This document shows, one piece after another, positions 1-7,325 of a stretch of 64,000 nt of DNA. The notes under the pieces were generated by a model, which ran no database searches, was not told where the DNA came from, and saw only the letters and a list, made by a program, of their open reading frames with translations. This DNA is from Rhodococcus sp. Leaf247 (GTDB lineage Bacteria > Actinomycetota > Actinomycetes > Mycobacteriales > Mycobacteriaceae): NCBI RefSeq assembly GCF_001426185.1, contig NZ_LMRP01000003.1, positions 524,884 through 588,883 on the forward strand. Reading direction: 5' to 3'. The translations under genes and the position numbers were made by a program. How positions within the stretch are numbered: the stretch's first letter is position 1; each line of letters begins with the position of its first letter.

Positions 1-3
1 CAT
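1..3 (-). CDS. ureG: Start codon of a gene leaving the window, probably ureG
   Basis: Only the start codon is inside the window: CAT at 1-3 reads ATG on the minus strand. It has a strong ribosome binding site (AAGGAG from plus-strand 12-17) eight bases upstream and begins 26 bases after the ureF stop. Urease clusters of this family usually continue ureF-ureG, so the GTPase UreG is expected. Identity is inferred from context because no protein sequence is visible. Confidence 0.45.
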
Positions 4-29
4 CGTGAAGGCTCCTTCGGTGTTGTCGG

Positions 30-710
30 TCAGGACGCGAACAGTGGTCGTTCACGCTGTACGTGGCGTTCGCCCAGGAAGTCGAGCAGCGGGTCGGACA
101 GGTTCTCCAGTCGAGGGAGGCCGGCGGTGACCGAGTCGGCGATGCGGTCGCACTCGCTCGCGAGGCCGATGGTGCAGGCCGCCACGGCACCGGGGTCGAG
201 AGCCAGGAGCCGCTGCGCGGCGATCGCCGCGCCGGTCATCGCGGTGTAGATCTGAACGGACGCGGTCTCCGACGGGGTGGACCCGGTGAGCGCACCGACG
301 ACACCGGCGACGACCGGAAGATGCGGACGACGACCGAGCGTCGACCAGTCGTGATCGGGCCACACGGTCTCGGCGAGTCGGCGCAGTCCCCGTCCCTGGG
401 ACCGAGAGGCCGCGCGCGCGGCGGGAGACGGTGTGCGAGCGTCCGTCTCGTGATCGGCGTCGACCGGGGACAGGATGCCCGCGCAGACGGCCGCCGCGAG
501 GGACGCCGCGACCGCACCACTGATTCTCATCCGACGACGCAGGTACGCGTCGAGAGTCACCACGTCGCGCACGAGGCCTTCCGTGATCGCTTCCTCCACT
601 CCACCGGAGTGCACGTGACCCCCGATGGGCAACCGGGAGTCGGCGAGGGTGAAGAGCATCGCGAGCCCGGACGGTGCAGACAGTGATGTCCTCGGATCCA
701 GTGTCGTCAT
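30..710 (-). CDS. ureF: Urease accessory protein UreF
   Basis: The product has 226 residues, normal for actinobacterial UreF. UreF is a helical cytoplasmic protein that, with UreG and UreD/H, forms the complex that carbamylates the urease active-site lysine and loads nickel. The N-terminal stretch LADSRLPIGGHVHSGGVE is typical of UreF and supports the family. The ATG at 710 overlaps the ureC stop (ATGA), so translation is probably coupled. It is the fourth gene of ureABCF. The usual order, with no frameshift or truncation, suggests a working cluster. Confidence 0.93.
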   Translation of the reverse strand: MTTLDPRTSLSAPSGLAMLFTLADSRLPIGGHVHSGGVEEAITEGLVRDVVTLDAYLRRRMRISGAVAASLAAAVCAGILSPVDADHETDARTPSPAARAASRSQGRGLRRLAETVWPDHDWSTLGRRPHLPVVAGVVGALTGSTPSETASVQIYTAMTGAAIAAQRLLALDPGAVAACTIGLASECDRIADSVTAGLPRLENLSDPLLDFLGERHVQRERPLFAS

Positions 711-2431
711 CAGAACAGGAAGTACCGCTGCGCCATCGGCAGTTCGGTCGCCGGCTGCTCGGTCCACACGTCGCCGTCGATACGCACGGTGAACGTGTCG
801 GGATCCACCTCGATGCGCGGCACCGCGTCGTTGTTCACCATCTGCGCTTTGCCGATGCCGCGGACGTTGCCCACGGGCACCAGACGGCGGGAGACGTCGA
901 GCCGGTTCGCGAGACCGTCCTCGAGTGCCTGCGGCGCAACGAAGTGCACGGACGTGGCCGCCGCGGCTTTCGGTGTCGCACCGAACATGGGCCGAGGGAG
1001 CTCGGGCTGAGGTGTGGGGATGGACGCGTTCGCGTCGCCCATCGTCGCCCAGGCGATCATGCCGCCCTTGATCACCATGTGCGGACGGACACCGAAGAAT
1101 GCCGGTTCCCACAACACCAGGTCGGCCAGCTTGCCGGGTTCGATCGAACCGACCTCGGCATCGAGACCGTGCGCCACGGCGGGGCAGATCGTGTACTTGG
1201 CGACGTACCGCATGGCGCGGTTGTTGTCTGCGCGATAATCGCCGGCAAGGAAGCCGCGGCGCTTCTTCATCACGTGCGCGGTCTGCCACGTCCGCAGGAC
1301 GACCTCCCCGATCCGGCCCATGGCCTGGGAATCGCTCCCGATCATGGAGATCGCTCCCATGTCGTGCAGCAGGTCCTCGGCGGCGATCGTCGACGGTCGG
1401 ATCCGACTTTCCGCGAACGCGAGATCCTCCGGAATCGACGGACTGAGGTGGTGGCACACCATCAGCATGTCGAGGTGCTCGTCGAGAGTGTTGACCGTGT
1501 GCGGCCGAGTGGGATTGGTGGAACTGGGGAGTACGTGGGGCTGCGAGGCGACCGTGATGATGTCGGGTGCGTGACCGCCTCCGGCTCCCTCCGTGTGATA
1601 CGAGTGGATTCCTCGACCGGCGATCGCACCGAGCGTGTCCTCGACGAAACCGGCCTCGTTGAGGGTGTCCGAATGGAGTGCGGCCTGCACGCCCGCCTGA
1701 TCACACACCGTCAGGCAGGCGTCGATGGCGGCAGGTGTCGATCCCCAGTCCTCGTGCAGCTTGAACCCCGAGGCGCCGGCGCGTAACTGCTCCCACATCG
1801 CATCGGGTGAGACCGTGTTGCCCTTGCCCAGCAGCGCCACGTTCATCGGCCATCCGTCGAGAGCCTCGAGCATGCGTGCGAGGTGCCATGCGCCCGGAGT
1901 GACCGTGGTGGCCTTCGTCCCCTCGGCGGGACCGGTGCCGCCGGCGATGATCGTGGTGATGCCTCCGCCGAGCGCTTCCTCCATCAACTGCGGTGCGATC
2001 AGGTGCACATGGCAGTCGATGGCTCCGGCGGTGAGAATCCTGCCGTTGCCGGCGATGATCTCGGTGGAGGGTCCGATGACGAGGTCCGGATGCACCCCGG
2101 ACATCGTGTCGGGATTGCCCGCCTTGCCCAGCGCGACGATACGGCCGTCGCGGATACCGACGTCGGCCTTGATGATTCCCCAGTGGTCGAGCACGACCAC
2201 GCCCGTGATGATCGTGTCCGGCGCGCCGTCGGCACGGGTGGCGCGGGACTGACCCATCGACTCGCGGATCACCTTGCCGCCGCCGAAGACGGCTTCGTCA
2301 CCGGCGAGACCCGGCCCGCCGCAACGGTCCTCGGTGATCTCGACGACGAGATCGGTGTCCGCCAACCGGATTCGATCGCCGGTGGTGGGCCCGTAGAGCT
2401 GCGCGTACCGCGATCGGTCGAGAAAGGACAT
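710..2431 (-). CDS. ureC: Urease alpha (catalytic) subunit UreC
   Basis: This 573-residue subunit holds the dinickel site that hydrolyses urea to ammonia and carbamate in the cytoplasm. Nickel-binding HVH is at residues 141-143, the carbamylated lysine is in GFKLHEDWG (Lys224), and the mobile flap is [13 protein letters not shown] with Cys326 and His327. Length and motifs are those of intact bacterial UreC. It overlaps ureB upstream and ureF downstream by stop/start overlaps, so the subunits are probably made in coupled ratio. I see no missing catalytic residue. Confidence 0.98.
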   Translation of the reverse strand: MSFLDRSRYAQLYGPTTGDRIRLADTDLVVEITEDRCGGPGLAGDEAVFGGGKVIRESMGQSRATRADGAPDTIITGVVVLDHWGIIKADVGIRDGRIVALGKAGNPDTMSGVHPDLVIGPSTEIIAGNGRILTAGAIDCHVHLIAPQLMEEALGGGITTIIAGGTGPAEGTKATTVTPGAWHLARMLEALDGWPMNVALLGKGNTVSPDAMWEQLRAGASGFKLHEDWGSTPAAIDACLTVCDQAGVQAALHSDTLNEAGFVEDTLGAIAGRGIHSYHTEGAGGGHAPDIITVASQPHVLPSSTNPTRPHTVNTLDEHLDMLMVCHHLSPSIPEDLAFAESRIRPSTIAAEDLLHDMGAISMIGSDSQAMGRIGEVVLRTWQTAHVMKKRRGFLAGDYRADNNRAMRYVAKYTICPAVAHGLDAEVGSIEPGKLADLVLWEPAFFGVRPHMVIKGGMIAWATMGDANASIPTPQPELPRPMFGATPKAAAATSVHFVAPQALEDGLANRLDVSRRLVPVGNVRGIGKAQMVNNDAVPRIEVDPDTFTVRIDGDVWTEQPATELPMAQRYFLF

Positions 2432-2793
2432 CAGAGTCCGCCCGTCTCGACAGCATCCAGCCGACCGGGGGGTGTCAGGGAGATTCCATACACCTCACGG
2501 GATCCGCCGATGTCGACGGCGGTCACGCGATGCGCGATACCCGGTTCGAAACGCACGGCCGTTCCCGCAGGGATGTCGAGCCGCTTGCCGTGTGCCGCTT
2601 CGCGGTCGAACGTCAAGGCGGCGTTCGACTGCGGCAAGTGCACGTGGCTGCCGACCTGCACGGGACGGTCGCCGTCGTTGACCACGTCCAGCGTGACGGT
2701 TGCCCGGCCGGCATTGAGTTCGATGACACCGTCCTCGACGAGGATCTCACCCGGAACGATTCTGCCGTCATCCATGCGCTCGGCGCCCTTCAT
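2431..2793 (-). CDS. ureB: Urease beta subunit UreB
   Basis: The 120-residue structural subunit matches the family ([20 protein letters not shown] start; [18 protein letters not shown] core resembling the usual GSHxHFxExN motif). It assembles with UreA and UreC into the (alpha-beta-gamma)3 enzyme. The motif here reads HVHLPQSN rather than the common HxHFxExN, a conservative change. ATGA overlaps join it to ureA upstream and ureC downstream, which fixes the start. Confidence 0.96.
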   Translation of the reverse strand: MKGAERMDDGRIVPGEILVEDGVIELNAGRATVTLDVVNDGDRPVQVGSHVHLPQSNAALTFDREAAHGKRLDIPAGTAVRFEPGIAHRVTAVDIGGSREVYGISLTPPGRLDAVETGGL

Positions 2794-3092
2794 GAAATGG
2801 GATCGTGGACGGTGATGAGCTTGGTGCCGTCGGGGAAGGTCGCCTCGACCTGCACCTCGGGCAGCATCTCCGGGATGCCGTCCATGACGTCCTCCCGGGT
2901 GAGCACCTCGCGTCCCGACGACATCAGTTCGGCGACGGTCCGCCCGTCACGTGCACCTTCGAGGAGGTGATCGGTGATGACGGCGATCGCTTCGGGGTGA
3001 TTGAGCCGCAGACCGCGCTGACGTCGCCGACGCGCGAGTTCGGCGGCGTAACTGAGCAGCAGTCGCTCCTGCTCGTGCGGCGACAGTCTCAT
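2790..3092 (-). CDS. ureA: Urease gamma subunit UreA
   Basis: This is the 100-residue gamma subunit, first gene of the urease operon. It starts [20 protein letters not shown] and contains [21 protein letters not shown], both highly conserved in UreA. An AGGG seven bases before the ATG at 3092 serves as ribosome binding site. The 108 bases between it and the thioesterase gene upstream presumably hold the operon promoter, but I could not pick out a convincing promoter or nitrogen-regulator site there. Confidence 0.96.
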   Translation of the reverse strand: MRLSPHEQERLLLSYAAELARRRRQRGLRLNHPEAIAVITDHLLEGARDGRTVAELMSSGREVLTREDVMDGIPEMLPEVQVEATFPDGTKLITVHDPIS

Positions 3093-3200
3093 GCCTCGAC
3101 CCTGCTCACTGGTGTGACGTCCTTTCGGGAATGCGACTGCGGCTCCGCAATGCTGGCACGCGGCGGGGCATCGCGCACGGCAGGCGGGAATCGCCCGGGT

Positions 3201-3635
3201 TCAGGCTCCGCCGATGGCCGCGGTGTCCTCGATGTTCTGCAGCCGCACCTGACCGCGTGCGATCAGCCGGTCCGACTCGTCGGTGATCGTGACCGTCCAG
3301 ATCTGCTGTGTGCGTCCGCGGTGCACCGGAACCGCTTCCGCGGTGAGGACTCCGGCGCGAGCTGCGCGGATGAAGTCGGTGGTGTTGTTCACTCCCACCA
3401 CGTGGCCGCGGCCGCCGAGCCACAATGCTGCAGCGGTGCTGGCGACGGATTCGATGACGGAACAGTGCACTCCCCCGTGCACGATGCCGAACGGCTGCAG
3501 CAGCTCGTCGCGGACCGTCCACCGCGCGGTGACGCGATCGGGTTCGAGATCGTGGAACTCGAGCCCGATGAGCTTGCCGAAACCGGTGTCGAGCTGCGCT
3601 CTCATGTCGTCCAGGGACGTCGTGGGTTCGGTCAT
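3201..3635 (-). CDS. PaaI-type hotdog-fold thioesterase
   Basis: The 144-residue product has the single hotdog domain of acyl-CoA thioesterases: LLQPFGIVHGGVHCSVIES carries the HGG signature, and VGVNNTTDFIRAARAGVLTAEA is the usual second half. The substrate is unknown; relatives hydrolyse aromatic or fatty acyl-CoA esters in the cytoplasm. The ATG at 3635 was chosen over a longer frame because AGGAG sits seven bases upstream and homology starts there. From memory it corresponds to M. tuberculosis Rv1847, which also sits directly upstream of ureA. Confidence 0.85.
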   Translation of the reverse strand: MTEPTTSLDDMRAQLDTGFGKLIGLEFHDLEPDRVTARWTVRDELLQPFGIVHGGVHCSVIESVASTAAALWLGGRGHVVGVNNTTDFIRAARAGVLTAEAVPVHRGRTQQIWTVTITDESDRLIARGQVRLQNIEDTAAIGGA

Positions 3636-3693
3636 CGGGAGACTCCTCGTGGCTGCCGGGATGGGAGTCCCAGTGAACCAACAGGGTCCGACC

Positions 3694-3808
3694 GAAAAGT
3701 CGGCGGGCCTCGCAGTGGTGTGCGAGGCCCGCCGGGGCACGGATGCCGGTGTCGCTGCAGCCCTCAGGTCACCGGCACGGTCCGAAGTCGATGTGTGCTC
3801 GTCGGCAC
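3694..3808 (-). ncRNA. Candidate iron-regulated small RNA (MrsI-like position)
   Basis: A complete small transcription unit is visible between two protein genes. It has a promoter with an IdeR box in its spacer (3815-3843), a start near 3808, a stem of TGCCGGTG/CACCGGCA (3744-3751 and 3770-3777) with an 18-base loop, and a 14-bp terminator hairpin (3701-3734) followed by a T4 run. That gives about 115 nt. A 14-codon GTG frame (3764-3808) starts exactly six bases after the -10 and could be a leaderless micropeptide, but the RNA structure looks more telling. From memory, the mycobacterial iron-sparing RNA MrsI (ncRv11846) lies beside Rv1846c/Rv1847, so the position matches. RNA homology is inferred, not demonstrated. 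Confidence 0.55.
3701..3734 (-). terminator. Intrinsic terminator of the iron-regulated small transcript
   Basis: A perfect 14-bp GC-rich stem around the loop GTGGTG (3715-3720) is followed on the minus strand by GACTTTTCGG. It ends transcription coming from the IdeR-controlled promoter and insulates the thioesterase gene downstream. Confidence 0.75.
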
Positions 3809-3814
3809 GGATTC

Positions 3815-3843
3815 AGCATATAGGACAGGCTTGCCTAAGTCAC
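3815..3843 (-). promoter_or_regulatory. IdeR/DtxR-controlled promoter
   Basis: On the minus strand, -35 GTGACT (3838-3843) and -10 TATGCT (3815-3820) are separated by 17 bases. The box at 3820-3838 (plus strand ATAGGACAGGCTTGCCTAA) matches 14 of 19 positions of the IdeR consensus TTAGGTTAGGCTAACCTAA and fills the spacer, so iron-loaded IdeR should block polymerase. The -35 overlaps the stop codon of the gene at 3840-4562. Confidence 0.65.
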
Positions 3844-4562
3844 GGGTATCGACGACGGCGGACCTGCCACCCGGCGCCGGCCAGGGCGTCGAGAAGCATC
3901 TGGCCGCGTCGCCATCCCGCCTCCTGGTCGTGGTCGGTACCCAGCATCGGAACCCGCGCGGATGCACCCAGTACGGAGTCTCCGACGATGCGCCCCAGCC
4001 CGGTTCTGTCGATCGGTCCGAGCGTCGACAGTCCCTGAGCGGCGACGTCCAGCGATCGGGACGCGCGATGCGCGATCCAGGCTGCGAGAGCCTCGTCGCA
4101 CGGCAGACCCACCGTGCCGCTACTTCGCCCGACCGACGCCGACGACACCGAGCGCAACGTGGTGTCGCGAACTCCCGCCCAGTCGACGCAGACGTCGCTG
4201 TCCAGATGGATCCACAGGTTCTCGGGGCCCGGGTCCCAGGACCGAGCGCACGCGACGAACGCTGCAGCGGAGCGTCCGACGACGGCGTGGACCAGCGCCG
4301 CCGACACCTGCTCGATCGCCCGATGTGGATCGGGGTGGTCGAGCAGGGCACGCCCGTGCAGTGCGGCGAAGCGGCCCGACTCGCATCCGGTGGCGAAGGA
4401 CCACCACCGACGTTTGCTCTGTTCTGCCATGTCGGCGACCGCGTAGACGCGAGGAGCGTTCGCATCGAGGTGGCGGAGCGTGGTCATCGTGCGACGGAAC
4501 TCGGCACCGACGGTCGCTCGGCGGTCCGGTGGCGAGACGACGATGTCGGCGAGAACTGTCAT
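3840..4562 (-). CDS. IdeR-box gene of unknown function, at an FhuF-like position
   Basis: The 240-residue protein is read from the ATG at 4562, with GAGGAG nine bases upstream. It sits divergent from an iron-chelate ABC transporter behind a near-consensus IdeR box, so a role in iron acquisition is likely, perhaps releasing iron from siderophores. Ferric-siderophore reductases of the FhuF group often occupy this slot but end in a 2Fe-2S cysteine cluster. This protein has only four scattered cysteines (in FATGCESG, FVACARS, DVCVDW and GLPCDE) and no C-terminal CxxC, ending in RRRRYP. I do not recognise a catalytic motif. It may be a reductase-like protein without the cluster or a siderophore-handling protein of another kind. 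Confidence 0.6.
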   Translation of the reverse strand: MTVLADIVVSPPDRRATVGAEFRRTMTTLRHLDANAPRVYAVADMAEQSKRRWWSFATGCESGRFAALHGRALLDHPDPHRAIEQVSAALVHAVVGRSAAAFVACARSWDPGPENLWIHLDSDVCVDWAGVRDTTLRSVSSASVGRSSGTVGLPCDEALAAWIAHRASRSLDVAAQGLSTLGPIDRTGLGRIVGDSVLGASARVPMLGTDHDQEAGWRRGQMLLDALAGAGWQVRRRRYP

Positions 4563-4604
4563 CGGTGTGCGCTCCTCATGATCGGACGGGACGGCGTTGC
4601 GCCA

Positions 4605-4623
4605 TAAGGTAAGCCTAACCAAT
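4605..4623 (-). promoter_or_regulatory. IdeR/DtxR box upstream of the FhuF-position gene
   Basis: The plus strand reads TAAGGTAAGCCTAACCAAT, which is ATTGGTTAGGCTTACCTTA on the minus strand, close to the IdeR consensus TTAGGTTAGGCTAACCTAA. It lies about 45 bases upstream of the ATG at 4562. A TACCTT -10-like hexamer overlaps its downstream end. Confidence 0.8.
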
Positions 4624-4681
4624 ACTCGACGTGCAACCGGTTGTGGTGCGCGTCACCGACCGACCCTGCGTACGCAAGTGC

Positions 4682-4700
4682 TTAGGATTGCGTAACCTTC
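4682..4700 (+). promoter_or_regulatory. Second IdeR/DtxR box, upstream of the transporter operon
   Basis: TTAGGATTGCGTAACCTTC matches about 13 of 19 consensus positions and is followed by an AAGGAG ribosome binding site for the short leader frame and then the first permease. TAACCT within it could be the -10. Together with the box at 4605-4623 it makes the divergent intergenic region doubly iron-controlled. Confidence 0.6.
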
Positions 4701-4711
4701 CAAGGAGAGAC

Positions 4712-4750
4712 GTGAAGAGAACGACGTTCGACGGGAGGGATTCAGCGTGA
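4712..4750 (+). CDS. Possible 12-codon leader peptide overlapping the permease start
   Basis: GTG at 4712 is preceded by AAGGAG (4702-4707) and opens a frame encoding MKRTTFDGRDSA. Its TGA (4748-4750) overlaps the GTG start of the permease gene (GTGA). The strong Shine-Dalgarno and exact stop/start overlap suggest translational coupling of a leader peptide to the transporter. It is too short for homology evidence, and the permease also has its own GGGAGGG site, so it may be fortuitous. Confidence 0.3.
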   Translation: MKRTTFDGRDSA

Positions 4751-6237
4751 GTGACACTGCACCCCTCGCGCACGCTCCCGACTCGGGTGCACTCCCGGAA
4801 CCCGCGGATACCGTCCGCGCGGACCGCGACTACTCCACGCTCGACGAGACCCGCCAGGCACCCAGCGCCGCGTCGGTCGTCGCGGCAACTGCCGTGGACA
4901 TCGCCCTCCCCCTCCTTCCTCTCGCCATCGGTGCGGTGATCGTGCGATCGCTGGCCGACGACAACGGCGGCGGCCAGGTCGACCGCGTCGTCTTCGCCGC
5001 CATCTCCGTTCTCGCCGCCGTCGCAGTCCTGGTGTGGAATCGCGGGGTTCGCGACGGGCGTGCCGGTCAGAGCGTCGGTAAGTCGTTGTTCGCGCTGATT
5101 CTGCGGACCAGCGACGGCAACGCCACCGGTGTACGCGCAGCACTGGGACACCGGCCGCGCTCGCGCATCACCACCGTCCGACTGTCCGTGGCGGTCGCCG
5201 ACGGCTTCCGACCGATCGAGCAGGACACGTCGTCGGCCGCGGCGCGCCGGCGCCGGACGACCGGACTGATCATCCTTGCCGCGGCGCTGGTCCTGGTCGC
5301 CCTGATGAGCATCGCGGTCGGTGCGCGACCTCTCACCTTCGCCGAGATCTTCCATGCGCTGTTCTCTGCCACCGGAACCGACACGGACGTGATCGTGCGG
5401 TCCTTGCGACTTCCGCGCACCGTTCTCGGACTGGTCGTCGGCATCGCGCTCGGCGTCGCGGGTGCGTTGATCCAAGGACACACCCGTAACCCGCTTGCCG
5501 ACGCCGGCCTGCTGGGACTGAACGCGGGCGCCGCGTTCTTCGTCGTCATCGCGATCTTCCTGTTCGGCATCACGTCCCCGAGCGGATACCTGTGGTTCGC
5601 GTTCGCCGGTGCGGCGGCCGCGAGCGTCGTCGTGTTCGGCACGGCCTCGCTCGGCGGAGCTCGCGCCAACCCTCTGTCTCTCGCGCTGGCGGGCGCGGCC
5701 ATCGCGTTCTTCCTCCAGGCCATGACCAATGCCGTCGTCCTGCTGGATCAGACCACGCTGGACAGCTACCGCTTCTGGGTCGTCGGATCGGTGGCCGGAC
5801 GAGGACTCGACATCTTCTGGACCGTGCTGCCGTTCATCGTCGTCGGCCTGATCATCGCGGTCGCCGGTACTCCCGCCCTGAACACCATCAGCCTCGGAGA
5901 CGACGTCGCGCGGTCGCTGGGCACCAACATCACGCTCACTCGAGTCGTCGGCATCGTCGCGATCACGTTGCTCACCGGTGCTGCCACGGCCGCCTGCGGT
6001 CCCATCGCCTTCGTCGGACTGGTGGTCCCGCACGTGGCGCGAGCGATCACCGGACCCGACTACCGCTGGCTGCTGCCGTTCGCCGGCGCCCTCGGCGGAG
6101 TGCTTCTCGTCCTCGCGGACGTCATCGGCCGGGTTCTGGTGCGGCCCGGCGAGCTGCAGGTGGGCATCGTGCTCGCCCTGGTCGGAGCACCCTTCTTCAT
6201 CGCCCTGGTGCGCCGCAGAACGCTGGTCTCGCTGTGA
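4747..6237 (+). CDS. FecCD-type iron-chelate ABC permease with N-terminal RDD-like domain
   Basis: The 496-residue protein has two parts. Residues about 40-150 resemble an RDD membrane domain: an Asp-bearing first hydrophobic segment (VVAATAVDIALPLLPLAIG), a second helix, then DGRAGQSVGKSLFALILRT as in the RDD signature. Residues about 170-496 are a complete FecCD permease (SLRLPRTVLGLVVGIALGVAG, GHTRNPLADAGLLGLNAGA, GPIAFVGLVVPHVAR) of the type importing ferric siderophores or haem. Ordinary FecCD permeases are about 330-350 residues, so the N-terminal 150 are extra. GTG 4747 has GGGAGGG seven bases upstream. It pairs with the next permease through a GTGA overlap. Confidence 0.9.
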   Translation: MSDTAPLAHAPDSGALPEPADTVRADRDYSTLDETRQAPSAASVVAATAVDIALPLLPLAIGAVIVRSLADDNGGGQVDRVVFAAISVLAAVAVLVWNRGVRDGRAGQSVGKSLFALILRTSDGNATGVRAALGHRPRSRITTVRLSVAVADGFRPIEQDTSSAAARRRRTTGLIILAAALVLVALMSIAVGARPLTFAEIFHALFSATGTDTDVIVRSLRLPRTVLGLVVGIALGVAGALIQGHTRNPLADAGLLGLNAGAAFFVVIAIFLFGITSPSGYLWFAFAGAAAASVVVFGTASLGGARANPLSLALAGAAIAFFLQAMTNAVVLLDQTTLDSYRFWVVGSVAGRGLDIFWTVLPFIVVGLIIAVAGTPALNTISLGDDVARSLGTNITLTRVVGIVAITLLTGAATAACGPIAFVGLVVPHVARAITGPDYRWLLPFAGALGGVLLVLADVIGRVLVRPGELQVGIVLALVGAPFFIALVRRRTLVSL

Positions 6238-7325
6238 CCCGCGCTCTGGAAGCCGACGTCACGTCGTCGGCGGTGGCAGGCAGGCCCGCGTTCCGGCTGG
6301 GCCCTCTCTCGACGGTGCGTCGACCGGCCCGGGTGATCGTCGCGATCGCTCTCGCGGCAGCACTGTTCCTGGTGTTCTGCCTGAACGTCGGGCGCGGCGA
6401 CTACCCACTGTCCATCCCGGACGTCGTCCAGGTCCTGCTCGGTGGAGGTAGCCGGATCGAGCGCTTCGTCGTCATGGATCTGCGACTCCCCCGCGCGCTC
6501 ACCGGCGTGCTCGTCGGGGCGGCACTGGCGGTGTCGGGCGCTCTCATGCAGTCGATCACCCGCAACGTCCTGGCCAGTCCCGACATCCTCGGCATCACCT
6601 CCGGCGCGAGTGTCGCGGCGATCTCGCTGATCGTGCTGTCGGGAACCAGCACCGCCGTGGGAGTGTTCGCGACGCTCGGTCTCACGATCGCCGCTCTCGT
6701 CGGCGGACTGCTCACTGCCGCGGCCGTCTATCTGCTCTCATGGCGCGGCGGCGTGCAGGGAATGCGGCTGGTGTTGGTAGGCATCGCCGTGAACGCCATG
6801 ATGGTGGCGCTCATCGGATGGATGCTGGTCAACGCCGACATCACCGATGTCACCCGCGCTCAGCTCTGGCTCACCGGCACGCTGTCCGGCGCGACGTGGT
6901 CTCAGGTCTGGCCCGTCACGGCGGCGGTCGTCGTCCTCGGCGCCGCGTCGGTCGGTATGTCCTTCCGACTCACCGCGATGCGACTCGGCCCGGACACCGC
7001 CCGGTCGCTGGGCGTGAACGTCCAGAAGTCGCAGGCCGTGCTGCTCGTCATCTCCGTTGCATTGGCCGCCATCGCGACGAGCGTCGCAGGCCCCATCGGC
7101 TTCGTCGCGCTCGCCGCGCCGCAGATCGCAGTGCGACTGACTCGGTCGGCAGAGCCGCCCCTGATCGCGTCGGCACTGACCGGGGCGCTGGTCGTGGTGG
7201 GCGCCGACCTGGTGGCGCGGACCGTGCTTCCCGTGGAACTGCCCGTCGGCATCGTCACTTCCGTCATGGGCGGACCCTTCCTGCTTTACCTGCTCGTTCG
7301 AGTCAACCGAAAGGCGACGATATGA
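6234..7325 (+). CDS. FecCD-type iron-chelate ABC permease, second subunit
   Basis: This 363-residue multi-spanning permease forms the transmembrane dimer with the preceding RDD-fused subunit. The family signature is clear in RLPRALTGVLVGAALAVSGA, SITRNVLASPDILGITSGAS and GPIGFVALAAPQIAVRL. The GTG at 6234 overlaps the upstream stop (GTGA), and its own stop overlaps the ATPase ATG (ATGA), so the three genes are translationally coupled. It has normal length and no additional domain. Confidence 0.93.
   Translation: MTRALEADVTSSAVAGRPAFRLGPLSTVRRPARVIVAIALAAALFLVFCLNVGRGDYPLSIPDVVQVLLGGGSRIERFVVMDLRLPRALTGVLVGAALAVSGALMQSITRNVLASPDILGITSGASVAAISLIVLSGTSTAVGVFATLGLTIAALVGGLLTAAAVYLLSWRGGVQGMRLVLVGIAVNAMMVALIGWMLVNADITDVTRAQLWLTGTLSGATWSQVWPVTAAVVVLGAASVGMSFRLTAMRLGPDTARSLGVNVQKSQAVLLVISVALAAIATSVAGPIGFVALAAPQIAVRLTRSAEPPLIASALTGALVVVGADLVARTVLPVELPVGIVTSVMGGPFLLYLLVRVNRKATI

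Noticed and set aside
3764..3808. The 14-codon leaderless frame as a confirmed micropeptide gene
   Set aside because: Spacing to the -10 is right, but so short a frame occurs by chance and the surrounding RNA structure explains the unit without it. It is mentioned only as an alternative within the small RNA entry.
4615..6033. A 472-codon minus-strand frame opposite the first permease
   Set aside because: Its product is a highly charged, low-complexity shadow of the permease gene, whose family motifs are unmistakable on the plus strand.
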